Part shown: piece by piece, positions 26,119 to 33,522 of the stretch
Position numbering within the stretch: position 1 is the stretch's first letter
Layout of the letters: every line of letters starts with the position of its first letter
Origin: Bacilli bacterium
Lineage (GTDB): Bacteria; Bacillota_I; Bacilli_A; ML615J-28; CAG-698
Length of the DNA stretch: 36,023 nucleotides
Reading direction: 5' to 3'
Assembly: GCA_918272565.1 (NCBI GenBank)
Contig: CAKJYW010000002.1
Coordinates: 108,266-144,288 of the forward strand
Notes under the pieces: model-generated
What the model was told of the DNA's origin: nothing
The model's database searches: none
What the model saw: only the letters and a program-made list of their open reading frames with translations
Translations under genes and position numbers: made by a program

Positions 26119-26958
26119 ATGAATGATAAAGAAAAATACGAACTAATCAAATTCACAGATGGAAACTTTAGTTTAGATGTGAAAGTATCACCTAATGAGG
26201 ATACTGTATGGCTAACACAAAAAGAAATGTCTCAATTATTTAGTGTAGATAGAACAAGAATAACTAGACACATTAGTAATATTTTAAAAGAAAATGAATT
26301 ACCCCAATCAGTATGTGCGGAAAACGCACATACTGCTTCTGATGGGAAAACATATATTACGACTTATTATAATTTAGACATGATAATTGCAATTGGTTAT
26401 CGTGTCAATTCTAAAAGGGGTACACAGTTTAGAAGATGGGCTACTTCCATATTAAAGGAATACCTATTAAAAGGTCATATTATTAATGAAGAAAGATGCT
26501 TGTCTTGTACTAGTAATATCATAGATTTACAAACTAAATATAATGCTATTAATAATAAAATAAAGGAAATTGAAGAATCTCTTTTTGAAACAAACGATAA
26601 ACTTATTTATGAAGGAGAATTGTTAGAACCTATCACTTTCTTAAGAAAGCTCTTCTTCTTGGCAAAAGACAATATCATTATCACTGATTTCTATGCTGAT
26701 AGTTTCTTATTGACACTACTTAAGGATATCAAAGTCCCTATTACAATCATCACATCAAGTGAATCATATTTGAATAATATGGATATACCAAATAATATAA
26801 GCATTGTTCATAATGATAACATCCATGGTCGCTATATATTTATAGATCAATATATTTATGTAATGGATAATTCATTTAATTCAATTGGTAAGAAAAGATT
26901 TGTTATTGTGAAGTTAGAAAACATTAATAAAGAAATGATATTAAAAGGCATTATATAA
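26119..26958 (+). CDS. Full-length RhuM-family protein with degenerate HKD-like C-terminus
   Basis: 279 residues. Residues 1-122 repeat the RhuM domain of the preceding gene (FSLDVKVSPNEDTVWLTQKEM, VDRTRITRHISNILKENE, SVCAENAHTASDGKTYITTY, FRRWATSILKEYLLKGHI). Residues about 123-160 are helical with CLSC. Residues about 165-279 resemble the C-terminal module found in many RhuM proteins, with the phospholipase-D-like sequence NIHGRYIFIDQYIYVMDNS followed by FNSIGKKRFVIV. Many relatives read HDR where this has HGR, so phosphodiesterase activity is doubtful. It has the same weak, long-spaced ribosome site as its neighbour. Possible roles are mobile-element or defence regulator; no function is established. 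Confidence 0.82.
   Translation: MNDKEKYELIKFTDGNFSLDVKVSPNEDTVWLTQKEMSQLFSVDRTRITRHISNILKENELPQSVCAENAHTASDGKTYITTYYNLDMIIAIGYRVNSKRGTQFRRWATSILKEYLLKGHIINEERCLSCTSNIIDLQTKYNAINNKIKEIEESLFETNDKLIYEGELLEPITFLRKLFFLAKDNIIITDFYADSFLLTLLKDIKVPITIITSSESYLNNMDIPNNISIVHNDNIHGRYIFIDQYIYVMDNSFNSIGKKRFVIVKLENINKEMILKGII
26309..26335. repeat. Perfect 11-bp inverted repeat inside RhuM copy 2
   Basis: CAGTATGTGCG and CGCACATACTG enclose a GAAAA loop and encode SVCAENAHTA. The inner stem bases differ from copy 1 on both arms, so pairing is kept by compensatory differences. Confidence 0.85.
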
Positions 26959-26998
26959 AGAATAGACGCAATCAATTTTGTCAATTTCATCATATTTT

Positions 26999-27024
26999 GC
27001 CACAATTTGTTTTTTATTGTGTTT
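26999..27024 (+). terminator. Weak terminator candidate after the RhuM genes
   Basis: CACAAT pairs with ATTGTG across a nine-base T-rich loop, followed by TTTATTATA. The stem is only six pairs. The rest of 26959-27104 is AT-rich with no gene seen. Confidence 0.35.
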
Positions 27025-27104
27025 ATTATAACACTATTGTTTTATTAATCTTTTGAATCAATTATATTAAATTGCTAACCCAATTAAAACTATTCAAATA
27101 ATCC

Positions 27105-27133
27105 TTGACATTTCGCCCTATTTTTAGTATAAT
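27105..27133 (+). promoter_or_regulatory. Consensus promoter of rpmE
   Basis: TTGACA (27105-27110), a 17-base spacer, and TATAAT (27128-27133): both hexamers match consensus exactly. The start point is near 27140, giving a leader of about 50 bases. The leader includes TATGGTT and AACTATG, which could form a small weak hairpin. Confidence 0.92.
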
Positions 27134-27191
27134 ATTCAAGGAAACTTACTATGGTTGTCTAATATATAACTATGGCGGAAGGAGAAACAAA

Positions 27192-27404
27192 ATGAAAAAA
27201 GGAATTCATCCAGCTTATCACAAAGTAACTGTTACTTGTACTACATGTGGTAACACATTCGAAACTGGTTCTACTCTTAAAGAACTACGTGTTGATACTT
27301 GCTCTAAGTGTCATCCATTCTACACTGGCGAACAAAAATTTGTAGCTGCTGCAGGTAGAGTAGAAAGATTCAATAAACGTTTAGAAAAGAAAGAAACTAA
27401 ATAA
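27192..27404 (+). CDS. rpmE: 50S ribosomal protein L31 (zinc form)
   Basis: 70 residues starting [10 protein letters not shown], with GGAAGGAG upstream of the ATG. The zinc-binding C+ version is shown by [13 protein letters not shown] and [15 protein letters not shown], which supply four cysteines. The C-terminal basic helix [15 protein letters not shown] is typical. A longer reading of the frame from 27105 would include the promoter and is not real. It is a single-gene transcript between its own promoter and terminator, facing away from tdk. Confidence 0.97.
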   Translation: MKKGIHPAYHKVTVTCTTCGNTFETGSTLKELRVDTCSKCHPFYTGEQKFVAAAGRVERFNKRLEKKETK

Positions 27405-27414
27405 TTGATAAATT

Positions 27415-27440
27415 AACAGTATTTAAATACTGTTTTTTTA
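27415..27440 (+). terminator. rpmE terminator
   Basis: The palindrome AACAGTATTTAAATACTGTT begins eleven bases past the stop and runs into a T tract. Confidence 0.9.
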
Positions 27441-27464
27441 TTTCTTATAAATCTCTTATGCAAA

Positions 27465-27523
27465 CAAAAAAGTGCCAAATTGGCACTTTTATTTTTTTAA
27501 AAGGTGCCAAAACGGCACCTTTA
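27465..27523 (-). terminator. Two tandem hairpin terminators after lemA
   Basis: Reading the minus strand, AAGGTGCC-GTTTT-GGCACCTT comes first (27501-27521) and AAAAGTGCC-AATTT-GGCACTTTT second (about 27467-27490), the latter followed by six T. Both have eight- to nine-pair GC-containing stems. They terminate the lemA operon and, in reverse, could back up the rpmE terminator. Confidence 0.85.
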
Positions 27524-27528
27524 TAACT

Positions 27529-28113
27529 TTAGAATTGTACTTTTGGAGCTTCTCGTTGAACTTCATCAGTAACATTGAAGAATTCAGCTGGCTTAAATCC
27601 AAAGAATTTAGCTACAATCAAACCAGGGAATTTTTCAACCATATTGTTATATCCCATAACAATATCATTGTAAAATTGACGAGTATAACTAATCTTGTTT
27701 TCAGCATCTTTAAGATCATTCATCAAAGTCTTAAAGTTTTCGTTTGCTTGAAGTTGAGGGTATTGTTCAGTAACAACTAATAATCTAGAAATTGCTCCAC
27801 TCAAACCTTTTTCAGCTTCAGCCATACCTTTAACATCACCTTTTTGACTAGCTGATTGGTATAAGCCTCTTGCTCTAGCAAACTCACCATAGATTGCTTC
27901 TTCGTGTTTTGCATAACCTTTAACAGTTTCAACTAAGTTTGGAATCAAATCGAATCTACGTTTTAATTGAACATCGATTTGGCTCCATGCGTTCTTTACT
28001 TTATTTCTTGCTACAACTAATTTGTTATATCCAGATATCATTGCGATAACTAAAATAACTACTAGAAGTAATAATACTCCACCAATAATCCAACCAACAA
28101 AACCTAAAAACAT
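27529..28113 (-). CDS. lemA: LemA family protein
   Basis: 194 residues. One N-terminal membrane helix (residues about 5-28, IIGGVLLLLVVILVIAMISG) is followed by a long helical domain with the family signature YNKLVVARNKVKNAWSQIDVQ, then RRFDLIPNLVETVKGYAKHE. The C-terminal part has NVTDEVQREAPKVQF. LemA proteins are membrane-anchored with the helical domain probably outside; the biochemical role is unsettled. AAGGAGGT precedes the ATG. It is the last gene of its operon, directly after its common partner DUF2207. Confidence 0.95.
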   Translation of the reverse strand: MFLGFVGWIIGGVLLLLVVILVIAMISGYNKLVVARNKVKNAWSQIDVQLKRRFDLIPNLVETVKGYAKHEEAIYGEFARARGLYQSASQKGDVKGMAEAEKGLSGAISRLLVVTEQYPQLQANENFKTLMNDLKDAENKISYTRQFYNDIVMGYNNMVEKFPGLIVAKFFGFKPAEFFNVTDEVQREAPKVQF

Positions 28114-28140
28114 ATATTTACCTCCTTGTTTTTATCTTTT

Positions 28141-30093
28141 TTAACGGCTTCTTCCACCGCCACCACCGCCACCGAATGATGATCCACCACTGAATCCTCC
28201 TCCGTGACCATGGCCACCACTAGAACCACTTTGAGCAGCAGCAATAGTAGATATTGATCTAGTCTTCGCTTCAGTATATGTGTGACTTAAAGTATTATAA
28301 ATAAAGAAATTATTTCTTCTATAATAATAGCCACGCATAAATGTAGCACTGCTATCCTCTTCAGGTAATTCTTTTAATTTAACCCTAAGTTGTGCCATTA
28401 CTTTATCACTAATACCAAGAGATGTAGCATATACCAAATAATGCTCCCAAATAATAATACTAGGCATAGGATAATCTTCAAAATGACTAAACTCTTCTAA
28501 GAATTTCTTAAATGCATTCCACTTAGCAAATTCTTCATTACCATATTTGCTTCTTTTCTTGATTGTTGAAAGGTAGATAACATAAATTAATAGCATTGCC
28601 CCAACAACAATATAATTAATCATTGCTTCAATATTTAGAAAAGCAGAAATGATAAAGAACAAAACAAGTAATAATATCAAGCAAACACTATAGAATCCAT
28701 GCTTGCTAGTAGCTTTTTGTCTAGCATTCTCGAAATAGTTCTTCTTTCCATATTGGTTTTTAACATCTACTTGGAACTTATTACCAAATGAAAGTAACTT
28801 ATTAGCTTCACTTTGCTTCTTACCAAACTTCTCAATATCTTTAGTATTTACTTTCTTTCCGTCTCCAATAACACCAATAAAGAAATCAATTACTTCTTTC
28901 TCGTGACCTTCTAGTGAATTAACATTAACTCCCTCATTTAATTCTATATCAAAATCAGGATTATCACTAGTAATTTCATATCCTTTATCACTTAGGGTAA
29001 GTACTTTTCTATTGATTAAATCAAGCAAAGTAGCTGTTACGTCTTGATCTTTAGTCTTACCAAAGTTCATTAAGAAACCAACATCAGCAGGTTTAATCTC
29101 ACTTGGTGGCTCTCTTAAGTACTCTTTATCAAACATCGCTTTATATTCTTTATCAAACTTAACATATGTATAATAAATCATAAAAGCAGTAGATAAAACT
29201 GATAGAATTGTTAAAGCATTGATAATCATTGCGGCTACATATTGCCTATTTGATTCTTTAGCTAACTTCATTTCATAGTCTTTAACTTTATTTAAACTAA
29301 GTCCACTAATCTTGTGAGATTCATCAATATTACTAACAAGTTCACTAGGAAAAGCAACTCTAACTTCTAGTTCATCACTATCTTTAACTCTTCTTCCGTA
29401 GATAGCTACATTTTGGTTATCTATAATTTTAATATTACCATTACTAGTTCCATGTCCCCAAGAATAGATATCATCTTTAGTGAAGGTATTAGAAGGTAAG
29501 TGAATTTCAATTGTTACACTTTTAACTTTTGCTTCAGTGTATTTGAAAAACACCCAGTTAAGTTCACTAAAATCATCGTAACTAGTTACAGCGCCATTAA
29601 TTGTATAAGTATAAGTGAAGGCTTTTGTTCCTTTCATTTTCTCTTCACCTAAATTAACAAACAAAGATTCACAAGTAGATGAATAAGGATCACATGTAAT
29701 CTTATCTCCTCTTTCATCTCTATCTCCATTAAAAGAATAACCAACTGTGTAATCAGTTCCTTGCTCTAACACCCTATCTTCATCTAAATCGATCACTTCA
29801 ACACTAACACTTGCTTCATCAAAGCTCGATTTATCACTACTATAATCTAGGGATCTAACTAAAGGGTTATTACTATGATTCTTATTATAAGGGATATCAC
29901 GGAATCTAACACTATAACCACTTGGATATTTAATAATCCAAGTTTCTGTCACTTCCATATTTCCATATGAATCGATATTAACCTTAGCATCATATGATTT
30001 TATTTTAATGTTTTGTCCTGTTAGTAACACTGCTAGTCCAAAAGTACCTAGCATCAGCAAAATAAAAAATATAATCCATTTTACATTCTTCAT
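28141..30093 (-). CDS. DUF2207 membrane protein with Gly-rich tail
   Basis: 650 residues: N-terminal hydrophobic segment (5-25), an extracellular beta-rich domain to about residue 280 (IKSYDAKVNIDSYGNMEVTE, YTINGAVTSYDDFSELNWVF), a membrane helix near 285-308, a cytoplasmic region with REPPSEIKPADVGFLMNFGK, further helices near 470-515, and a low-complexity end of Gly, Ser and His. The final Gly run with Arg-Ser-Arg is typical of this family (PF09972). It overlaps the pseudouridine synthase stop (ATGA). Its pairing with lemA is widespread and suggests a shared membrane complex; function is unknown. Confidence 0.92.
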   Translation of the reverse strand: MKNVKWIIFFILLMLGTFGLAVLLTGQNIKIKSYDAKVNIDSYGNMEVTETWIIKYPSGYSVRFRDIPYNKNHSNNPLVRSLDYSSDKSSFDEASVSVEVIDLDEDRVLEQGTDYTVGYSFNGDRDERGDKITCDPYSSTCESLFVNLGEEKMKGTKAFTYTYTINGAVTSYDDFSELNWVFFKYTEAKVKSVTIEIHLPSNTFTKDDIYSWGHGTSNGNIKIIDNQNVAIYGRRVKDSDELEVRVAFPSELVSNIDESHKISGLSLNKVKDYEMKLAKESNRQYVAAMIINALTILSVLSTAFMIYYTYVKFDKEYKAMFDKEYLREPPSEIKPADVGFLMNFGKTKDQDVTATLLDLINRKVLTLSDKGYEITSDNPDFDIELNEGVNVNSLEGHEKEVIDFFIGVIGDGKKVNTKDIEKFGKKQSEANKLLSFGNKFQVDVKNQYGKKNYFENARQKATSKHGFYSVCLILLLVLFFIISAFLNIEAMINYIVVGAMLLIYVIYLSTIKKRSKYGNEEFAKWNAFKKFLEEFSHFEDYPMPSIIIWEHYLVYATSLGISDKVMAQLRVKLKELPEEDSSATFMRGYYYRRNNFFIYNTLSHTYTEAKTRSISTIAAAQSGSSGGHGHGGGFSGGSSFGGGGGGGRSR

Positions 30094-30764
30094 AATTTCA
30101 CTACTTTCTGAAATAGTTCACTACTTGGTTCCACTTTAAATTCCATCATTTCCTTTGTTATTGGATGAGGGAAAGATAGATAATAGCAGAATAATCCAAT
30201 ATCATCATTATAATTAATACCACGATAGCCATATTTATAATCATTTATTAATGGGTGGTTATTTAAAGCAAATTGGCTTCTAATTTGATTGAATCTTCCG
30301 GTTATTAAATTAACACTAACTAGGCTAAAGTCTACTTCATCTAATTTAAAAGTCTTAATTAGTTCATATTCTAGCTCTGACTCTTTACCATTATCGCTTT
30401 CTTTAGCTACTCTATCAACCTTTTCTAATTTATTAATAAATTTACCACTTTCAACTTTACCTAAGCAAATAGCGTAATATTTCTTAATAAATTCGTGATT
30501 TCTAATTGCTTCACTTAAGCGACTAGCACCTTTAGAAGTCTTAGCTAAAACCATTACACCACCGACTCTTCTATCAAGCCTATGCACTAACCCCAAATAA
30601 ACATTACCTGGCTTTTGATATTTCTCTTTCAAATATTCTTTAACAATCGTTAATATATCAATATCATTAGTGTTATCTTTTTGTGATAAGACATCTTTAG
30701 GCTTAATTATAACAATTATATGATTATCTTCGTATAAAACCTTCAATTCACTAATTTTCATCAT
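30090..30764 (-). CDS. RluA-family pseudouridine synthase
   Basis: About 224 residues. The catalytic Asp lies in the family motif HRLDRRVGGVMVLAKTSKGA, preceded by LYEDNHIIVIIKPKDVLSQ and followed by KKYYAI and LITGRFNQIRSQFALNNHPL, the usual RluA order. There is no S4 domain, so it is a short RluA/RluC-like member; whether it targets rRNA or tRNA cannot be told. ATG 30764 is used because it lies at the overlap with the preceding gene; the longer TTG reading has no support. Confidence 0.9.
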   Translation of the reverse strand: MMKISELKVLYEDNHIIVIIKPKDVLSQKDNTNDIDILTIVKEYLKEKYQKPGNVYLGLVHRLDRRVGGVMVLAKTSKGASRLSEAIRNHEFIKKYYAICLGKVESGKFINKLEKVDRVAKESDNGKESELEYELIKTFKLDEVDFSLVSVNLITGRFNQIRSQFALNNHPLINDYKYGYRGINYNDDIGLFCYYLSFPHPITKEMMEFKVEPSSELFQKVVKL

Positions 30765-31518
30765 ACGCTTCTTCAATTAATGGAGTAATCTTCTCTACAT
30801 CTTTTTCGCTTTTTATAATAAAACTCTTAAATTTATTATCTATTTTTAAAACAACATTAAGTCCATTTAAATAATAAACATACATGAAGTTTTTAATTCT
30901 ACGGTAAGATGCACATCCATTTAAATACGATTTACATAATTCATCTCCATATGAATAGGCAACCTCATCAACCAAACGATATAATTTATTAATATTATCG
31001 TCATCAGTTAACTTAACATCACTAGATACAAAATTCTGATAAATCTTTTCTAAAACAATTATGTCTTTATCAACTAAAATACATTTAATTAAATCAATAT
31101 CAAATGGTAGGAAAGTAATAGCTTTGCCATCATATGAATTAAAGTCTTCCCCAATAACAATAAGTCTTGGATCATATATTAATTCTTTAGCTTCATCTCC
31201 TAGTTTTTCTTTAAATAAAACTTTGATTTTACCTAAATTATTTCTAATATAATCAAGATATTCTAATCCTTTGTGGATTGTAGGGGAATTCTTACCTTGA
31301 TGGTATTCAATTACTACTAATCTTTTGTCTTCATCATATCCAAATGATTCTACTATCTCACCATTTTTTCCTGTAATATTGATATTACTAAATATTACTT
31401 CAACTCCAAGTAAGCTTAAAGAATTTGCTTCAATTAACTCTTGAAGGTTACTTTTTGTAACACTAGTAATCTTAAGTTCTTTTTGTTTTTTTAGATTATA
31501 TAGACGTATATCACTCAT
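30751..31518 (-). CDS. DUF5655/NucS-like-fold protein with altered active site
   Basis: 255 residues. The layout resembles proteins with an N-terminal PD-(D/E)xK nuclease-like domain (ANSLSLLGVEVIFSN, GEIVESFGYDEDKRLVVIEYH, GLEYLDYIRNN, PRLIVIGEDFNSYD) and a C-terminal DUF5655 domain (SYLNGCASYRRIKNFMYVYY, VVLKIDNKFKSF). In relatives the nuclease strand reads GRIDxLG...VIIEYK; here the Asp is missing and the Lys is His. So the N-terminal domain may bind nucleic acid without cutting. Assignment is from recall of the motifs. AGGTGA precedes the ATG. Confidence 0.65.
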   Translation of the reverse strand: MSDIRLYNLKKQKELKITSVTKSNLQELIEANSLSLLGVEVIFSNINITGKNGEIVESFGYDEDKRLVVIEYHQGKNSPTIHKGLEYLDYIRNNLGKIKVLFKEKLGDEAKELIYDPRLIVIGEDFNSYDGKAITFLPFDIDLIKCILVDKDIIVLEKIYQNFVSSDVKLTDDDNINKLYRLVDEVAYSYGDELCKSYLNGCASYRRIKNFMYVYYLNGLNVVLKIDNKFKSFIIKSEKDVEKITPLIEEAYDEN

Positions 31519-31527
31519 TTACGTCAC

Positions 31528-31740
31528 CTACTCCCATTTATGAAATTTACCTTCTCTTTCGCGCTTAGCTTCCTCTGTTTCTTCTTCTTTTTTATCAAAC
31601 CCAAACAAGAGAGGGGTATAGAAAAAGACTAGTGGAAACAAAATCATCAGGGCAATAATTAGCACCACCCCTTCAAGGGTTACAAACGCCACAACAATTC
31701 CTGCGATAATCGCAAGTAATATTAGCCACCTTTTCCACAT
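31528..31740 (-). CDS. Small membrane protein of unknown function
   Basis: 70 residues: two hydrophobic segments (LILLAIIAGIVVAFVTL and VVLIIALMILFPLVFFYTPL) separated by a tight turn, then a charged tail (KKEEETEEAKREREGKFHKWE). No family recognised. There is no clear Shine-Dalgarno; it starts 11 bases after the YcxB-like stop and may depend on translational coupling. Confidence 0.65.
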   Translation of the reverse strand: MWKRWLILLAIIAGIVVAFVTLEGVVLIIALMILFPLVFFYTPLLFGFDKKEEETEEAKREREGKFHKWE

Positions 31741-31751
31741 AGTCTATTATT

Positions 31752-32555
31752 TTACTCTATTTCGTCGCTTGAATTGTTAGATTCTTCAGCGTTATTTTCT
31801 TTACTACTCTCTTCAGTACTAACTTCAGCTTCTTCAAGTTGAATATCTTCAGTTTGTTCTGCTTTAGCTTCTTCGCTAGCAACTGTGTTTTCTTCTAATA
31901 CTTCTACTTCAGTTGCATTAGTCTTATTTTCATCAGTTTCTTCAACTTCTTCTTCAATAACAGGATCAATATAATTGATTTCTGGAATTGGGCGTTTAAC
32001 GATTTCCTTATCAACTCTCTTATAAGGCTTAGTTTCGCACTTTTCTTTAATAAGTAAAGAAAGTTCATCTAAGTCACCTTCTAAGAATGCTTCTAAATTC
32101 TTTTCTAAGATAATAGGAGTATTGTTATTGATAAATAAGAAATAATAACCAGGAAGTTCGATGATTTCACTAACAAATGCCCAATCGTAATCTTGAGGTT
32201 TATTAGGTCTAGTACAAACTGTAATAGTTATCTTTTCATCACTCAATTCAATTTCTTCAGTTAGTAAAGGTCTAGTTCTAAAATAGTTTCTTAAATGTTT
32301 GTCTAGATTTCTTTCGATTGTGGCCATTTGGAAAATAGTGTAAGCAGTAATTAAACCAAAAGCAACAGGCCAAATATAATTAGGACCACTTTCTTGTTTA
32401 AAGCTAGAGATAAACAGATATGATCCAAATCCTAATGATAAAACAATTAGTACGATATAAATAAGCATTGTCTTTCTTTTGTATTTCATTAAATACAAGT
32501 TCAAATACTTCATTGTTTTATAATCAAATTTTGTTTGCATCTTAATATTATTCAT
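31752..32555 (-). CDS. YcxB-like membrane protein with acidic tail
   Basis: 267 residues. Two membrane helices (about residues 30-50 and 60-80) in MLIYIVLIVLSLGFGSYLF and IWPVAFGLITAYTIFQM are followed by a soluble domain with ITITVCTRPNKPQDYDWAFV, SEIIELPGYYFLFINNNTPI and ILEKNLEAFLEGDLDEL, which resembles the YcxB-like domain. Residues about 195-267 are Glu- and Ser-rich low complexity. GGAGG lies seven bases before the ATG. First gene of the operon ending in lemA. Confidence 0.75.
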   Translation of the reverse strand: MNNIKMQTKFDYKTMKYLNLYLMKYKRKTMLIYIVLIVLSLGFGSYLFISSFKQESGPNYIWPVAFGLITAYTIFQMATIERNLDKHLRNYFRTRPLLTEEIELSDEKITITVCTRPNKPQDYDWAFVSEIIELPGYYFLFINNNTPIILEKNLEAFLEGDLDELSLLIKEKCETKPYKRVDKEIVKRPIPEINYIDPVIEEEVEETDENKTNATEVEVLEENTVASEEAKAEQTEDIQLEEAEVSTEESSKENNAEESNNSSDEIE

Positions 32556-32578
32556 ATTATTCCTCCATCACTTAGATT

Positions 32579-32587
32579 ATTATAACA
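32579..32587 (-). promoter_or_regulatory. Extended -10 element of the YcxB-lemA operon
   Basis: TGTTATAAT on the minus strand, 24 bases before the ATG. No good -35 is seen 17 bases upstream; the TGn extension may compensate. Confidence 0.6.
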
Positions 32588-32657
32588 TAAAACATCCTTA
32601 AAATATATAGATTATTATGACAATTAATGAAACAATATTTTATTTTTTGTTATATTT

Positions 32658-32666
32658 TGTTATAAT
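32658..32666 (+). promoter_or_regulatory. Extended -10 element of dppA
   Basis: TGTTATAAT on the plus strand, identical to the divergent element 70 bases away. The -35 region is T-rich without a clear TTGACA. Confidence 0.6.
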
Positions 32667-32692
32667 AGGCTTAAATTAGGAGGAATAAAAAA

Positions 32693-33493
32693 ATGAAAAT
32701 ATTTATGAGTGTTGATATTGAAGGAGTAAACGGAATCTGTTCTTGGGATGAAACAGAATATGGTGAAGCAAGGTATGCTGAATTTAAAGCAGAACTTCAA
32801 AAAGAAGTAAATGCCGCTTGTAGAGGAGCTTTAGCAGCTGGAGCAACAGAAATCGTAATCAAAGATGCCCACGATAGTGCTCGTAACCTTGACTGTCTAG
32901 ATTTACCAAAAGAAGCCAAACTTCTTCGTGGTTGGGTAGGTTCTCCTTGCTCAATGATGGCAGGACTAGATGAAAGCTTTGATGCGGTAATGTTTGTGGG
33001 ATACCATTCACCATCTAGATCAAACGAAAACTCACTATCTCACACAATGAATACAACAAGAGTATTTGAAGTAAAAATCAATGGAATCCAAACAAGTGAA
33101 TTCTACATCAACTCTTTATATGCTTCATATTTAGGTGTTCCAACAGCTTTCTTAAGTGGTGATAAACACTTAACTGAAATTGTTAAAGAACAAAACGAAA
33201 ATATTGAAACAGTTGCTTCTAAAGAAGGTGTTCACGGTGGAGTAATCAGTAAGCATCCATCAATCACATGGGCTGAAATTGAAGAAGGTGCTAAGAAAGC
33301 ATTAAAGAAAGACTTATCAAAGAACCTTGTTCCACTACCAAAGAAATTCAAGATTGAAATCCAATATAAGAGACACAACGATGCCTACAACGCATCATTC
33401 TTCCCTGGATGTAAATTAGTTGCTACTGACAAGATCTTATTTGAAACTAATGACTATTACAAAGCATTAGTAATGTTTAAGTTCTGTCTATAA
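32693..33493 (+). CDS. dppA: D-aminopeptidase (M55 family)
   Basis: 266 residues. The binuclear zinc ligands of Bacillus DppA can be placed: D8 and E10 in MSVDIEGVNG, H60 in KDAHDSARN, H105 in GYHSPS and E136 in TSEFYIN. H117 in LSHTMN matches the catalytic His. DppA releases N-terminal D-residues from D-Ala-D-Ala-type peptides. Length and order are typical. GGAGGAAT lies upstream of the ATG. Transcribed alone, divergent from the YcxB operon. No dpp transporter is next to it, unlike in Bacillus subtilis; it may complement the muropeptide genes of 14865-22602. Confidence 0.94.
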   Translation: MKIFMSVDIEGVNGICSWDETEYGEARYAEFKAELQKEVNAACRGALAAGATEIVIKDAHDSARNLDCLDLPKEAKLLRGWVGSPCSMMAGLDESFDAVMFVGYHSPSRSNENSLSHTMNTTRVFEVKINGIQTSEFYINSLYASYLGVPTAFLSGDKHLTEIVKEQNENIETVASKEGVHGGVISKHPSITWAEIEEGAKKALKKDLSKNLVPLPKKFKIEIQYKRHNDAYNASFFPGCKLVATDKILFETNDYYKALVMFKFCL

Positions 33494-33522
33494 AAAAGAC
33501 GCTACATATGTAGCGTTTTTTA
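33492..33522. terminator. Bidirectional terminator between dppA and the aspartase-like gene
   Basis: ACGCTACATATGTAGCGT is a perfect 18-base palindrome with an A run before and a T run after, so it works for both converging genes. Confidence 0.9.

Noticed and set aside
27105-27191. N-terminal extension of L31 to about 99 residues
   Set aside because: It covers a consensus promoter and the ribosome site; known L31 begins at MKKGIHP.
27465-27523. Tandem GTGCCAA..TTGGCAC palindromes as a two-site operator or CRISPR-like repeat
   Set aside because: They lie just past the lemA stop, have T tracts and differ in loop and arm sequence; tandem terminators explain them better. No regularly spaced repeat array occurs anywhere in the window.
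27472-27780. Plus-strand open frame antisense to lemA
   Set aside because: It starts inside two terminator hairpins and lies opposite a clear LemA gene; no family match or ribosome site.
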